A stretch of 64,000 nt of DNA from Aidingimonas halophila (GCF_900106955.1 NZ_FNNI01000003.1:372001-436000), one strand, 5' to 3'. Numbered from the stretch's first letter, positions 16,931 through 26,402 are shown. Notes: generated by a model from the sequence alone, not told the origin. Program-made: numbers and translations.

Positions 16931-17947
16931 TCAGTCTTCGGTGACCGCTTCCAGATCTGCCTTGAACTGTTCGAGCAGTTCCTCGCCTTTCTCGCCAGTC
17001 ATCTCGAGGAACTCATCCTCGACTTGCGGCGCCCGTTCGCGGAAGGCTTCGATCTGCTCTTCATCCAGGCGCGTAACGGTGACTTCGTCGGAGTCTTCCT
17101 TGATCTTTTCCAGTGACTCTTCAGCCAGCCCTTGGATATGCTCGATAGTATGGTCATAGGCCGCATCGGTGGCGTCCTGAACCAGCTCCTTGTCTTCGTC
17201 GGACAAGCCTTCGTAGAAATCCTGGTTGGCCATCATGGCCGTCGTGAACCAGCCATGGCCGGTATACAGCAGGTGGGGTGAGACTTCGTAGAGCTCACCG
17301 GATTCGATCCAGAAGATGGGGTTCTCCTGGCCATCGATCGTGCCGGTCTGCAGCCCACCGTACACTTCGCCCCACGGCAGCGGTGTCGGCGTCGCGCCGA
17401 AGGCCCTGTACGTTTCCGCTAGCAATGGGTTGGTCATGGTACGGATCTTCTTGCCTTCAAGCTCTTCCGGAGAGCTGACTTGCTCATCCAGCGTGATCAC
17501 CATCTCCCCTTCCGGATACATGCTCAGCAACTCGAGCCCTTGTTCGGCGTAGAGCTCGGGGAACATCTCGTTGATGGCCTTGCTCTCATCGAAGAACTCG
17601 ATCACGGTCTCTTCATCGGTGGGAAGCAGGTAGGGGATGAAGAAGATCTGTGCTTCGGGGATCAATGAGCCGGTAAAGCCGGGCGACTGGTTGACGAACT
17701 GGAGAATGCCGTTTTGCGTTTGCTCCATGATGTCATCGGATTCGCCGAGTTCGCCGAAGCGGTATACCGTCACGGTGTGATCGGAGTTCTCCTCGACATA
17801 CTCTTTGAAGGCATAGGCGAAGACGTCCTGAACATCGCCTTCATACTCCTCGTGGGCGTATTTCCATTCGGCAGCATTGGCCGCAGCGGACAAGCCGCAC
17901 ATCAATGCGCCCACACTGGCGAAGGTAAGCAGTTTTTGGCCTTTCAT
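16931..17947 (-). CDS. teaA: Ectoine/hydroxyectoine-binding periplasmic protein of the TRAP transporter
   Basis: A 338-residue DctP-type solute-binding protein with a signal peptide (cleavage near ANA-AEW). Segments such as YAHEEYEGDVQDVF, GELGESDDIMEQTQNGILQ and GQENPIFWIESG match, from memory, TeaA of Halomonas elongata, which binds ectoine and hydroxyectoine with high affinity and recovers leaked compatible solute. The gene order teaA-teaB-teaC-teaD is conserved. AAGGGGAAG stands before the ATG. The upstream gap holds a promoter-like pair of hexamers and a dyad. Confidence 0.95.
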   Translation of the reverse strand: MKGQKLLTFASVGALMCGLSAAANAAEWKYAHEEYEGDVQDVFAYAFKEYVEENSDHTVTVYRFGELGESDDIMEQTQNGILQFVNQSPGFTGSLIPEAQIFFIPYLLPTDEETVIEFFDESKAINEMFPELYAEQGLELLSMYPEGEMVITLDEQVSSPEELEGKKIRTMTNPLLAETYRAFGATPTPLPWGEVYGGLQTGTIDGQENPIFWIESGELYEVSPHLLYTGHGWFTTAMMANQDFYEGLSDEDKELVQDATDAAYDHTIEHIQGLAEESLEKIKEDSDEVTVTRLDEEQIEAFRERAPQVEDEFLEMTGEKGEELLEQFKADLEAVTED

Positions 17948-17980
17948 TGTTGTCTTCCCCTTAATTGTGTTGCGAGAACG

Positions 17981-18032
17981 TTCAGTCGCATCCGGCGACT
18001 GAAATACAGGAAAATCAGTACCCTTTACTCAA
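17981..18032 (-). promoter_or_regulatory. teaA promoter region with a 9-bp dyad
   Basis: Minus strand: possible -35 TTGAGT (18032-18027), 18-base spacer, -10 TGTATT (18008-18003). A perfect inverted repeat, TTCAGTCGC with GCGACTGAA (5-base spacer, 17981-18003), spans the edge of the -10 element and the expected start site, where an operator would sit. The promoter overlaps the end of the upstream gene. Confidence 0.5.
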
Positions 18033-18580
18033 TTGAGGCTAGCGCGGGATGGGGGGAGGGTCAAGACAGTGCTGGTCATTGACAATGTCATGAGTGCTTC
18101 TTCCAGTGACCTGGAGAGGCATTCCTTGGGGTGTGGCAACCATTGCGCCAGACGCCGGGATAGTGGCGGATCCTCTTGATGCAGAAGGCGTGTGCCGCCC
18201 CCATGTTCGGCAAGGTCCTGTAGAAGAAGCAGGGCTTCGCGTTCAGCAAGCAGTTCAGCATGCTTGAGCGCCTGTCTCAATTCCGCACGTGATGCCTGAT
18301 TTTTCGTGGCCTCCTTGAGAGTACGGCGCCGATGCCGTAACGGGTGCGTCATATCTGCTTGCCACTGGCGGACTGCGGCCAGATGTCCCTCGATATCCTC
18401 CGTCGTGGTCAAGCCATGGCGGTTCAACCAGCATAGCCACAGTAATTCGCAGACATCGGTACCGCCCTCGTCCTGCAGAACCAGACAGCTTGCCTCGACG
18501 CCGTCGGAAGAATATAGCGCCAAGGCATATTCCCACAGAGGATGGGTCCGCAGTGACCGGGAGATTGCGGTAGAATTCAC
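18029..18580 (-). CDS. TIGR02444 family protein of unknown function
   Basis: About 183 residues, cytosolic, helical. The pattern HPLWEYALALYSSDGVEASCL then LQDEGGTDVCELLWLCWL is that of the TIGR02444 family, often encoded next to the ABC-F gene yheS in Pseudomonas-type genomes, as here. I start it at GTG 18580, where GGGGCGA stands upstream and the family begins; a longer start would run into the divergent yheS gene. Function unknown. Confidence 0.85.
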   Translation of the reverse strand: MNSTAISRSLRTHPLWEYALALYSSDGVEASCLVLQDEGGTDVCELLWLCWLNRHGLTTTEDIEGHLAAVRQWQADMTHPLRHRRRTLKEATKNQASRAELRQALKHAELLAEREALLLLQDLAEHGGGTRLLHQEDPPLSRRLAQWLPHPKECLSRSLEEALMTLSMTSTVLTLPPSRASLN

Positions 18581-18640
18581 GAATTGTCGCCCCTTCGTCG
18601 ACCCGACGGCGGTACTATACGCGCTAGATATGGAGTTGGC

Positions 18641-20566
18641 ATGATCGCACTGCGCCATCTATCCCTGCAACGCGGCACGCTCAAGCTGTTCGAGAATGCC
18701 GAGCTGACCCTGCACGATGGCCACAAGGCGGGAATCGTCGGTCCCAATGGTGCAGGCAAGTCGAGTCTGTTCCAGTTACTCCTCGGTGAATTGGCGCCCG
18801 ACAAGGGCGAGGTCGAGATGTCCGGGGGGCAGCGGATTGCCCATATGGACCAGGAGGTCGGGGTCCTGGACCGTGCCATCGTCGACTATGTCCTCGATGG
18901 CGATCACGAATTGCGTGAAACCGAGCGCGCGCTGGAGCAATCCCGGACGGAGGATGATGTCCATCGCGAGGCGCACCTGCATGGGCGGATCGAAGCGCTT
19001 GATGGGTACAGTGCCCGTGCCAGAGCGTCACAGCTGTTGGTGGGGCTTGGTTTTGAGCAAGCCGATCTCGAACGACCCTTGGCCGATTTCTCCGGTGGCT
19101 GGCGCATGCGTGTCAATCTGGCGCGAACGCTGTTCATGCCCTCCGACCTGTTATTGCTTGACGAACCGACCAACCACCTCGATCTCGATGCCCTGCTATG
19201 GCTGGAACAGTGGCTGATCCGCTATCCAGGAACCTTGCTGCTGATTTCTCACGATCGCGATTTCCTTGATGCAGTGTGTGACCACATCGTGCATTTCGAT
19301 CATGGCCAACTGGTGACGTATCGCGGCAATTACACCCTTTTCGAACATACGCGCGCCGAAAAATTGGCTCAGCAGCAAGCAGAAGCGGCCAAGCAGCAGG
19401 CCCGTCGTGAAGAGATCGAGCGTTTCGTGGCGCGGTTTCGCTACAAAGCAACCAAGGCACGACAGGCGCAGAGTCGGTTGAAGATGCTGGAGCGCATGGA
19501 GACCATCGCCGTTGCGCATGTCGATTCCCCGTTTCACTTCTCCCTGCCGGCGGCGGACAAGACCTCCAATCCTTTGCTGGTGCTGGATGAGGCCAATCTT
19601 GGCTACCGCAGTGAAACAGGCGTCCATGTGCAGTTGGAGCAAGTCCGGCTCAGCCTTATGCCTGGCCAGCGCATTGGACTGCTGGGACCGAACGGGGCGG
19701 GCAAGTCGACCCTGATCAAGTCGTTGACGGGGGAGTTGCCTTTGCTGTCCGGCCAGCGCATCCCGGGTGAGAATCTGGTGATTGGCTATTTTGCCCAACA
19801 CCAGATCGAAGGGCTGGACCTCTCCGCGACTCCCTTCCTGCATGTACAGCGACTCTCGCCTGGCGAGAGCGACCAGTCGATCCGCAATTTTCTGGGCGGA
19901 TTCGGTTTTCACGGCGATGATGTATTCGGTGAGGTCGGCCGGTTTTCGGGCGGGGAAAAAGCCCGCTTGGCACTGGCGCTGGTGGCTTGGCAGAAGCCCA
20001 ACCTGTTGCTGTTGGATGAGCCGACCAACCATCTGGACCTGGAGATGCGTGAGGCGTTGACGGAAGCATTGGCCAGTTTCGAGGGAACGGTCATCGTCGT
20101 GTCCCACGATCGACATCTCCTGCGTGCGACGGTCGACGAATTCTGGCGTGTCGCCGACCACCGGGTCACACCGTTCGATGGCGATCTCGAGGATTACCGT
20201 ATCTGGCTCAAGGCCCGGCTGGAGGCAACTCGCCGCGAGACGCGTGATGAAAAACGTGAGGCGGCGCCACCGCGTGTCGACCGCAAGGCTGAGCGCCGTG
20301 CTGCTGCTGAACGTCGCGATAGGCTCCGTCCTCTGAAGCGCGAGCGTGACCGAATTGAAAAGCGCATGTCCGATATCGAGGCGTCGCTTGGTGAAGTGGA
20401 AGCCCAGTTGGCGGATGCCGAACTTTACACTGATAGTGCGCGCAAGGAAGAGCTCACCGAGGCACTGACACGTCAGGGGGAGCTCCAGAGTCAGCTCGAT
20501 ACTCTGGAACAGCAGTGGTTGGCCGCCGAAGAAGAGCTGGAACAGCTGGAACGGACATTGAGGTAA
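18641..20566 (+). CDS. yheS: ABC-F family ATPase YheS
   Basis: A 641-residue protein with two ABC ATPase domains and no membrane segments. Walker A motifs are GPNGAGKSSL (near residue 37) and GPNGAGKSTL (near residue 350); signature motifs are FSGGWRMRV and FSGGEKARLA; both Walker B regions read LLLDEPTNHLDL. A charged linker lies between the domains and a C-terminal coiled coil follows. ABC-F proteins act on the ribosome E site; YheS helps resolve certain stalled translations in E. coli. Start ATG 18641 follows TGGAG. Confidence 0.95.
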   Translation: MIALRHLSLQRGTLKLFENAELTLHDGHKAGIVGPNGAGKSSLFQLLLGELAPDKGEVEMSGGQRIAHMDQEVGVLDRAIVDYVLDGDHELRETERALEQSRTEDDVHREAHLHGRIEALDGYSARARASQLLVGLGFEQADLERPLADFSGGWRMRVNLARTLFMPSDLLLLDEPTNHLDLDALLWLEQWLIRYPGTLLLISHDRDFLDAVCDHIVHFDHGQLVTYRGNYTLFEHTRAEKLAQQQAEAAKQQARREEIERFVARFRYKATKARQAQSRLKMLERMETIAVAHVDSPFHFSLPAADKTSNPLLVLDEANLGYRSETGVHVQLEQVRLSLMPGQRIGLLGPNGAGKSTLIKSLTGELPLLSGQRIPGENLVIGYFAQHQIEGLDLSATPFLHVQRLSPGESDQSIRNFLGGFGFHGDDVFGEVGRFSGGEKARLALALVAWQKPNLLLLDEPTNHLDLEMREALTEALASFEGTVIVVSHDRHLLRATVDEFWRVADHRVTPFDGDLEDYRIWLKARLEATRRETRDEKREAAPPRVDRKAERRAAAERRDRLRPLKRERDRIEKRMSDIEASLGEVEAQLADAELYTDSARKEELTEALTRQGELQSQLDTLEQQWLAAEEELEQLERTLR

Positions 20567-20595
20567 GGCAGATCGTCCATACAGCGCGTTTGCCG

Positions 20596-21033
20596 CTAGG
20601 TTTCCAGAAGAAACGTCACCGGCCCGTCATTGACCAGCGAGACCTGCATATCGGCGCCGTATTCACCAAACGCAACATTCGGCCATGCCTCCATGGCGAG
20701 TGCCGACAGATAAGTGAATAGTCGCTCACCGGCATCGGGCGGTGCGGCGCTGGAAAAACTGGGGCGCAATCCTTTCCGTGTATCAGCGGCCAGGGTGAAT
20801 TGTGAAACCAGTAACAGACCGCCTTCCACCTGCTGGAGGTTCCGGTTCATCCGGCCTGCGTCGTCACTGAAGATCCGGTAGTGAAGCAGCCTGTGCAGCA
20901 GCCTCTCGGCATGCGATTCGTCATCTGCTTTCTCGACGCCGATCAGTGCCAATATTCCATGATCAATGGCTCCGACGGTGTCGCCGTGGACCTCGACGCT
21001 GGCCCGTTCGACGCGCTGGATCAATGCCTTCAT
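20596..21033 (-). CDS. dtd: D-aminoacyl-tRNA deacylase
   Basis: A 145-residue enzyme that hydrolyses D-amino acids (and glycine from tRNA-Ala) from mischarged tRNAs. Hallmarks: start [30 protein letters not shown] with the catalytic SQFT motif, and a C-terminal [10 protein letters not shown] containing the Gly-cisPro-like NxGPVT motif. Length equals the E. coli enzyme. Convergent with yheS, separated by 29 bases. Confidence 0.97.
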   Translation of the reverse strand: MKALIQRVERASVEVHGDTVGAIDHGILALIGVEKADDESHAERLLHRLLHYRIFSDDAGRMNRNLQQVEGGLLLVSQFTLAADTRKGLRPSFSSAAPPDAGERLFTYLSALAMEAWPNVAFGEYGADMQVSLVNDGPVTFLLET

Positions 21034-21102
21034 CGCTTATCCATCTACCATGACAGGAAAAAATGGCAGCGTAACACGCTGGATGGGATAGGGGAGGGGC
21101 AT

Positions 21103-21948
21103 CTACCAGGCGCGACACACCATGATGTCGCAGTGAGGTTCGGAAAGCAGCTGTTCGGTCAACTGGCTCTGGCGTCCCTTCTGTCCGCGGCAGCCGAGGG
21201 CCAGCAGATCGGGCGGCTGCTGACGCAGACGACCCATCAGGACGTCGAGTGGATCACCCTGCTCGAGTTCGAGCTCCAGTTCAGGGACGGCGTCCAGTTC
21301 GGCCATCAGCCGTTCGATTTCGTTTTCCAGCTGCATTCGCAGGCGTTCCACCTGTCGGTCCCGCCAGCGGGCATAATCGCTGTCGGAGCCGAGCTCGCGT
21401 TCACCGGGCAGATCCCAGGCGTGCAGTAATGTCAACCGGGCATCGGGAAAGCGCTTGAGCGTCTCACGCAATGTGTGACGGCAGGTCAGGGAAAAATCGA
21501 TGGGCACGAGAATGTCATTCCAGTCCTGTGTCGCCAGATGACTGACCGAGAGAACCGGGCATGGTGCGCCACGCAATACCCTGGCCAAGGTGGTGCCGGC
21601 GACCAGGTCGGGTTGTCCCCGCTTGCGGTGGGCGCCGAGAACGATCATATCGGCATCACGTTCGTGAGCCTCGCGAATGATCTCGGCATAGGGAGCGCCA
21701 GCGACGGTCTGAGTCAAGCAAGGCGGGGCGGGAAGCGCATAGTCCTCACGGATATCTGTCATCAATGACTGCATTTCCTCGACGACCGCTTGCTCAAGAT
21801 CCCGTAATGCCAGCTTGGGAAGATGGGGATCGAGAACATGGATGATATCCAGGCGCAGCCCGTTCTCATGCGCGAGCCGAATCGCGCGTGCATAGGCAGA
21901 ACGGTTTTCTTCCGACAGATCGCAGGCGAACAACAGGGTGCGGGTCAT
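21103..21948 (-). CDS. Tandem-domain universal stress protein
   Basis: About 281 residues holding two Usp domains: one from residue 1 (TRTLLFACDLSEENR to about 145) and a second opening with DILVPIDFSLTCRHTL. The first has IVLGAHRKRGQPDLVAGTT and the second LALGCRGQKGRQSQLTEQLL near their ends. I start at ATG 21948 with GGGAGAG upstream; the frame runs 33 codons further but without family resemblance. General stress role presumed. It lies after thiD on the same strand. Confidence 0.88.
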   Translation of the reverse strand: MTRTLLFACDLSEENRSAYARAIRLAHENGLRLDIIHVLDPHLPKLALRDLEQAVVEEMQSLMTDIREDYALPAPPCLTQTVAGAPYAEIIREAHERDADMIVLGAHRKRGQPDLVAGTTLARVLRGAPCPVLSVSHLATQDWNDILVPIDFSLTCRHTLRETLKRFPDARLTLLHAWDLPGERELGSDSDYARWRDRQVERLRMQLENEIERLMAELDAVPELELELEQGDPLDVLMGRLRQQPPDLLALGCRGQKGRQSQLTEQLLSEPHCDIMVCRAW

Positions 21949-22047
21949 GATGATTTCTCTCCCTTCAACACGGAGCCGCTGAGACCACCAAGCACTGTTC
22001 AGCATGGTGCCAGTTGGCGAGACCCGCAAGTCTGCATAGACGTGCAA

Positions 22048-22860
22048 TTACCACCATGCATGGAAATGATGCACGGGCCCGTGCCCTTTGCCGATATGGA
22101 GGCGTTCACTGGCTTGCAGTGCATCGCAGAGCCAGCGTTTGGCGGCCTCGACGGCCGAGGGAAGATCGTTTCCGCGCGCCAGATAGGCGGTAATGGCCGA
22201 GGAGAGCGAGCATCCGGTACCGTGGAGATTATTGGTCGGAACCCGAGGCATATCCAGCCACTGTTGCGGAGTATTTCCCCCCAACAGGTCCGGGCAGCGG
22301 TCCTCCTGCAGGTGGCCTCCCTTGAGCAGCACGTTCTCGGCACCCAGACGGATCAACTGAGGCAGAAGTGCCTCCATGGCCTGGCGATCCCGTGGCGTGT
22401 CGCTTTCCAGAAGCACGGCTGCCTCAGGGAGATTGGGGGTGATGAGGTCGGCCAGCGGGACCAGAAGTTCCCGCACCGCCTGAATGCCTACATCATCGAC
22501 CAGCACGTCGCCACTTTTCGCGACCATGACAGGATCCAGCACGATCCAGCGCGGCCGTCGTTTCTCGAGTGTTTCGCGGATCGTCACGGCAACCTCACGG
22601 CTGGCTACCATACCGATCTTGACGCCAGCAAGCGGTACGTCTTCCATCAAGGTGTCGAGCTGGGCGGCGATGAAATCGGTGGGAATGGGGTGAACGCCAG
22701 TGACACCGCATGTATTCTGCGCCGTGAGGGCCGTGATGACACTTGTGCCATACGTCCCCAGGGCGGAAAAGGTCTTGAGGTCGGCCTGAATGCCGGCACC
22801 GCCGCTCGGATCAGAGCCGGCGATGGTCAGTACATTGGCGATTGCTTGGGATGATGTCAT
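22048..22860 (-). CDS. thiD: Hydroxymethylpyrimidine/phosphomethylpyrimidine kinase
   Basis: A 270-residue ribokinase-fold enzyme phosphorylating HMP and HMP-P in thiamine synthesis. Motifs: LTIAGSDPSGGAGIQADLKT at the N terminus, VLDPVMVAKSGD, TPNLPEAAVL and the anion-hole/catalytic region NLHGTGCSLSSAITAYLA. Single gene on the minus strand, away from thiS-thiG. No riboswitch is visible in the 39-base gap upstream. Confidence 0.96.
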   Translation of the reverse strand: MTSSQAIANVLTIAGSDPSGGAGIQADLKTFSALGTYGTSVITALTAQNTCGVTGVHPIPTDFIAAQLDTLMEDVPLAGVKIGMVASREVAVTIRETLEKRRPRWIVLDPVMVAKSGDVLVDDVGIQAVRELLVPLADLITPNLPEAAVLLESDTPRDRQAMEALLPQLIRLGAENVLLKGGHLQEDRCPDLLGGNTPQQWLDMPRVPTNNLHGTGCSLSSAITAYLARGNDLPSAVEAAKRWLCDALQASERLHIGKGHGPVHHFHAWW

Positions 22861-22899
22861 CTTGATCCTTGCGCGATATCGGCACTGATGTGTCGTGGT

Positions 22900-24303
22900 C
22901 TATAGTATCGAAGGGAGCCAGGTGGCGAGCTGTGGAAAGCCGGCCAAGGCGCCGAGCATGGCCAGTTGCAGCACGATGAAGGGGATCACGCCGCGGTAAA
23001 TGGCCGATGTGGGAATATGGTCCGGCGTGACCCCACGAAGATAGAAAAGAGCAAACCCAAATGGCGGCGTCAGAAATGAGGTTTGTAGATTGACGGCGAT
23101 CATGATGCCCAGCCAGACGGGATCCAGCCCCATGGCCAGCAACGCCGGGCCGATGATGGGCACCACGACAAAGGTGATCTCGATAAAATCGAGGATGAAG
23201 CCGAGTAAAAAGATCACCACCATGGTGATCAAGGTGGCGCCCAGCACGCCGCCAGGCATGGCATCGAACAACTCGGAAACCAGTTCTTCACCGCCGTAAG
23301 CGCGGAAAACCAGGGAAAACAACGTGGCGCCGATCAGGATGAGGAATACCATACTGGTAACACGCGCTGTGCTATGCAAGACGTCGCGAAACGTGGCCAG
23401 GTCGAGCTGGCGTTTGACCAATGCCAGCACCAGCGCACCGAAAGCCCCTACTGAAGAGGCTTCGGTCGGTGTGGCCAGCCCCCCGAGAATCGAGCCCAGC
23501 ACCGCTATGATCAATATTACCGGTGGCAACAACCCCTTGAACAGCAATGGCCAAAGCCGACCCGTATGGCCGAGGTCACGCATCAACGTTTCCCGGTCAC
23601 TCAATGGGGCGAGAGCCGGTCGTCGCCAGGCAACGATCAGTAGATAGATGGCATAAAGAACCACCAGGAGTAAGCCGGGAACAAGGGCGCCCATGAACAG
23701 GTCACCGACAGATACCGTTTCCGGGCTGAAAATCCCCATCGCCAATTGCGCTTCCTGATACGCATTGGAGAGGACATCACCGAGAAGAATCAGTGCAATC
23801 GATGGAGGAATGATCTGGCCCAGGGTGCCCGTCGCACAGATAGTCCCCGTCGCCAGCGCGGGGTCGTAACCCCGTTTCATCATGGTGGGTAGCGACAGCA
23901 GTCCCATGGTCACGACCGTGGCACCGACAATGCCTGTGGAGGCGGCCATGAGCATACCGACCAGCGTGACGGCAATCCCGAGCCCGCCGCGAAGATTGCC
24001 GAACAGCAGCGTCATGGCATCGAGCAGGGTCTCTGCTACCCGCGACTTCTCGAGTAGCACTCCCATTAGGATGAATAGCGGTACGGCCAGGAGCGTCTGG
24101 TTGGTCATGATCCCGTAGAGCCGGTTGGGCATCGCGGCCATTAAGCTCGGCTCAAAAGGCACGCCGATATTCAGGCTTTCAAGCCCGAGACCCAAGCCGG
24201 CGAATGCCAGCGCCGTGCCGGCCAGCGACAGTGCCACGGGGTAACCAAGCATCAAAACGGCGCAGACGGTGGCGAAAAGAATCAAGGGCATGAATTCAAG
24301 CAC
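22900..24303 (-). CDS. TRAP transporter large permease (DctM type)
   Basis: A 467-residue membrane protein of the DctM family in its longer form, with signatures LAVPLFILMGVLLEKSRVAE, IPPSIALILLGDVLSNAY and FLTPPFGFALFYLRGV. Expected to be the channel of a Na+-driven carboxylate/sulfonate importer. It overlaps the small subunit gene by eight bases. No substrate-binding (DctP) gene adjoins it: upstream is an endonuclease-like gene and downstream is thiD. Substrate unknown. Confidence 0.93.
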   Translation of the reverse strand: MLEFMPLILFATVCAVLMLGYPVALSLAGTALAFAGLGLGLESLNIGVPFEPSLMAAMPNRLYGIMTNQTLLAVPLFILMGVLLEKSRVAETLLDAMTLLFGNLRGGLGIAVTLVGMLMAASTGIVGATVVTMGLLSLPTMMKRGYDPALATGTICATGTLGQIIPPSIALILLGDVLSNAYQEAQLAMGIFSPETVSVGDLFMGALVPGLLLVVLYAIYLLIVAWRRPALAPLSDRETLMRDLGHTGRLWPLLFKGLLPPVILIIAVLGSILGGLATPTEASSVGAFGALVLALVKRQLDLATFRDVLHSTARVTSMVFLILIGATLFSLVFRAYGGEELVSELFDAMPGGVLGATLITMVVIFLLGFILDFIEITFVVVPIIGPALLAMGLDPVWLGIMIAVNLQTSFLTPPFGFALFYLRGVTPDHIPTSAIYRGVIPFIVLQLAMLGALAGFPQLATWLPSIL

Positions 24304-24850
24304 TGTTGTGGTTCTCCTTGTCCGTATCGATGCTTGGCATGCGGCCGCGCAGCATCATGACCTGACGTATCATCTGGGCGATGCCCTGGAGTGACAGCAG
24401 CACGACCATGACCAGAATCAGGCTTTTCAGAAGGAAAACAACGGGAATGCCGCTATCAGGCGAGCGTTCCAGAATGGCCCAGCTCTTGGCGACATAGCCC
24501 AGGCTCGAGGCGGCGATGAAGATCAGTACCGGAAACAGGAGTAGCAGTGTGCCCAACAGGTCGATCCAGGCGCGCCCTCGCATGGACAGACGCCGATAGA
24601 AGATGTCCACCCGTACATGACCGTCATGCTTGAGGGTGTAGCTTGCAGCCAGCATGAAGACGACAGCATGCAGAAACATGACGGACTCTTGAGCAACGAT
24701 ACTGTTGATATTGAAGGCGTAGCGCAGTATGACGATGGCGAACTGCACCAGCATCATGATCAACAGCAGCCAGGATACGGCGCGTCCCAAGCACTCGGTG
24801 AACGTGTCCAGCCGGGACAGCAGGGCAGAGTGTCGCATCGTGCGTTCCAT
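24296..24850 (-). CDS. TRAP transporter small permease (DctQ type)
   Basis: About 184 residues with four transmembrane helices and the DctQ features AQESVMFLHAVVFMLAASYTL and HVRVDIFYRRLS. Start choice is uncertain: ATG 24850, ATG 24838 (with GGAA upstream) and TTG 24862 are all in frame. Translationally coupled to the large subunit by an 8-base overlap. The usual third component, the periplasmic binding protein, is missing from the locus. Confidence 0.9.
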   Translation of the reverse strand: MERTMRHSALLSRLDTFTECLGRAVSWLLLIMMLVQFAIVILRYAFNINSIVAQESVMFLHAVVFMLAASYTLKHDGHVRVDIFYRRLSMRGRAWIDLLGTLLLLFPVLIFIAASSLGYVAKSWAILERSPDSGIPVVFLLKSLILVMVVLLSLQGIAQMIRQVMMLRGRMPSIDTDKENHNSA

Positions 24851-24955
24851 GACGTGATTCAATGTCTTATTGGGGTAATAGGGTGCGCATCATCGCCGAT
24901 CACGAAACGTTCGTCATCCCTTTGCAGGGAAATCGATCCAGTAGAGGCGATCGGC

Positions 24956-25768
24956 TCAGAACGCGTGAGAGGTGGCCAGCCAAGGGTGACAAGCTTCGGG
25001 GAGACGGATGTTGACGGCGATGGGGAGATGGTCGGAAAACAGTTGGTCCAGGACCTGGATGTCATCGGCCACCAGGGATTCCGAGAGCAGGATGTGGTCC
25101 AGTGCGCGTCGGGGTTGCCAGGAAGGGTAGCTTAATGCCGGGCGAACCGGATGCAGTGGCAGCGATGCACAGAAACGCGGGTGAGCATGCAGTTGCTCGG
25201 GCGTGCAGTTGAGGTCGCCCATGACCACGACATGTTTCAGCGGTTGAATGATTTCGCTGAGATAATCGAGCTGGCGAATGCGGCCCTTGTGGCTAAGCGC
25301 CAAGTGAGCGACGAACAGGTGCAAGGCCTCATCGCCATCACCATACCGCGCATGGATGGCCCCGCGGCCGGGGAGCGTGCCTGGCAGGCTGTGCTCCTCC
25401 ACGCGTGTGGGGCGTAACCGGGACAGGAGTCCGTTGCTATGTTGGGCCACCCGGCCGAGGTTGCGGTTGAGTTGTTGGAAGTGGTGAGGAAAGCCCGCCC
25501 GTCTTGCCAGATAATCCACCTGGTTGACGTTGCCGGAGCGAAAGCTGCCGCCATCGACTTCCTGCAACCCGACGATATCGAATGGTTCGAGCACCTCGCT
25601 GACCAGATCGAGTCGACCGAGCCGTCTTGGATGAGGCAGGAGGTGCTGCCAGCTACGGGTGACATAGTGATGGTAGGCCGAGGTCTGGATGCCGACTTGC
25701 AGATTGAACGTTAGCAGGCGCAGATGGTCGTGCGAACGCGACGGTACGGCGGCCTCGGCCCGGGTCAT
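24956..25768 (-). CDS. Endonuclease/exonuclease/phosphatase (EEP) family protein
   Basis: About 270 residues with the metal-dependent EEP fold: LLTFNLQVG near the start, GLQEVDGG (metal-binding Glu), VVMGDLNCTPE (catalytic Asp/Asn), ALDHILLSE and the final SDHLPIAV with the catalytic His. I use ATG 25768, which lies 4 bases after the dsbA stop; the longer frame overlaps dsbA. The cytochrome c4-dsbA-EEP order is also found in Pseudomonas. Substrate (DNA, RNA or lipid phosphate) cannot be told. Confidence 0.87.
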   Translation of the reverse strand: MTRAEAAVPSRSHDHLRLLTFNLQVGIQTSAYHHYVTRSWQHLLPHPRRLGRLDLVSEVLEPFDIVGLQEVDGGSFRSGNVNQVDYLARRAGFPHHFQQLNRNLGRVAQHSNGLLSRLRPTRVEEHSLPGTLPGRGAIHARYGDGDEALHLFVAHLALSHKGRIRQLDYLSEIIQPLKHVVVMGDLNCTPEQLHAHPRFCASLPLHPVRPALSYPSWQPRRALDHILLSESLVADDIQVLDQLFSDHLPIAVNIRLPEACHPWLATSHAF

Positions 25769-25772
25769 GTGT

Positions 25773-26402
25773 CTACTCGCTCCGTTCCTCACGAACCTTG
25801 TCGACCAGCTCACCGGCAATCTCGGGCATGGCGTCCAGCCCTCCGGCGCTGGAGGGAGTGATGACGTAGCGACCATCGATGACCAGCGCAGGTACACCCG
25901 TCAGTTCATAGGCGCGCATACGGGCATGAGCGCGGTTGACCTGACTTTTGACATCGAACGAGTTCAATGCATTACGGGCGTCTTCCTCGCTGACTCCGTA
26001 ATCGCTGAAGAAGTCAGCAAGATCATCTTCACTGGTCAGTGAGCGCCCCTCTTCATGAATGGCCGTAAAGAAGTCATCGTGCAAGTCATCGAGAATGCCC
26101 AACTCCCGGGCGGCGTAAAAGGCGGCCGCGTGTTGGTTCCAGTCGCCTCCCATCGTGGCCGGCGTGCGTGTGAACACGACATCGTCGGGTTGCTCAGCGA
26201 CCCACTCGTTGAGCGGCTCTTCGAGGTTGTAACAATGTGGGCAGCCGTACCAGAAGGCTTCCGTTACCTCGATCTGGTCATCGTCGACCGATGTTTCGAC
26301 GGCTTCGTCGAGCTCGGTATAATCCTCTCCCTCAACCAGATCGGCAGTTACCGGGGAGGACAAGCTGATTCCCATCAAGGCAATCATCAATGGCTTGAAC
26401 AT
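25773..26402 (-). CDS. dsbA: Periplasmic thiol:disulfide interchange protein DsbA
   Basis: A 209-residue oxidoreductase with a signal peptide (to about residue 20, SLSSPVTA), thioredoxin active site FWYGCPHCYNLEE (CPHC), an inserted helical domain and the cis-Pro loop TGVPALVIDG. It introduces disulfides into exported proteins. It is followed after 4 bases by the EEP gene; 141 bases separate it from cytochrome c4 upstream, and I see no terminator in that gap. CTCC-facing AAGGAGAG precedes the ATG. Confidence 0.95.
   Translation of the reverse strand: MFKPLMIALMGISLSSPVTADLVEGEDYTELDEAVETSVDDDQIEVTEAFWYGCPHCYNLEEPLNEWVAEQPDDVVFTRTPATMGGDWNQHAAAFYAARELGILDDLHDDFFTAIHEEGRSLTSEDDLADFFSDYGVSEEDARNALNSFDVKSQVNRAHARMRAYELTGVPALVIDGRYVITPSSAGGLDAMPEIAGELVDKVREERSE

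Noticed and set aside
19196-20161. 321-codon open frame antisense to yheS
   Set aside because: Mirror of the conserved ABC domains; no independent signal.
21823-22854. 343-codon open frame opposite thiD and the Usp gene
   Set aside because: Spans two well-supported genes on the other strand and shows no family motif.
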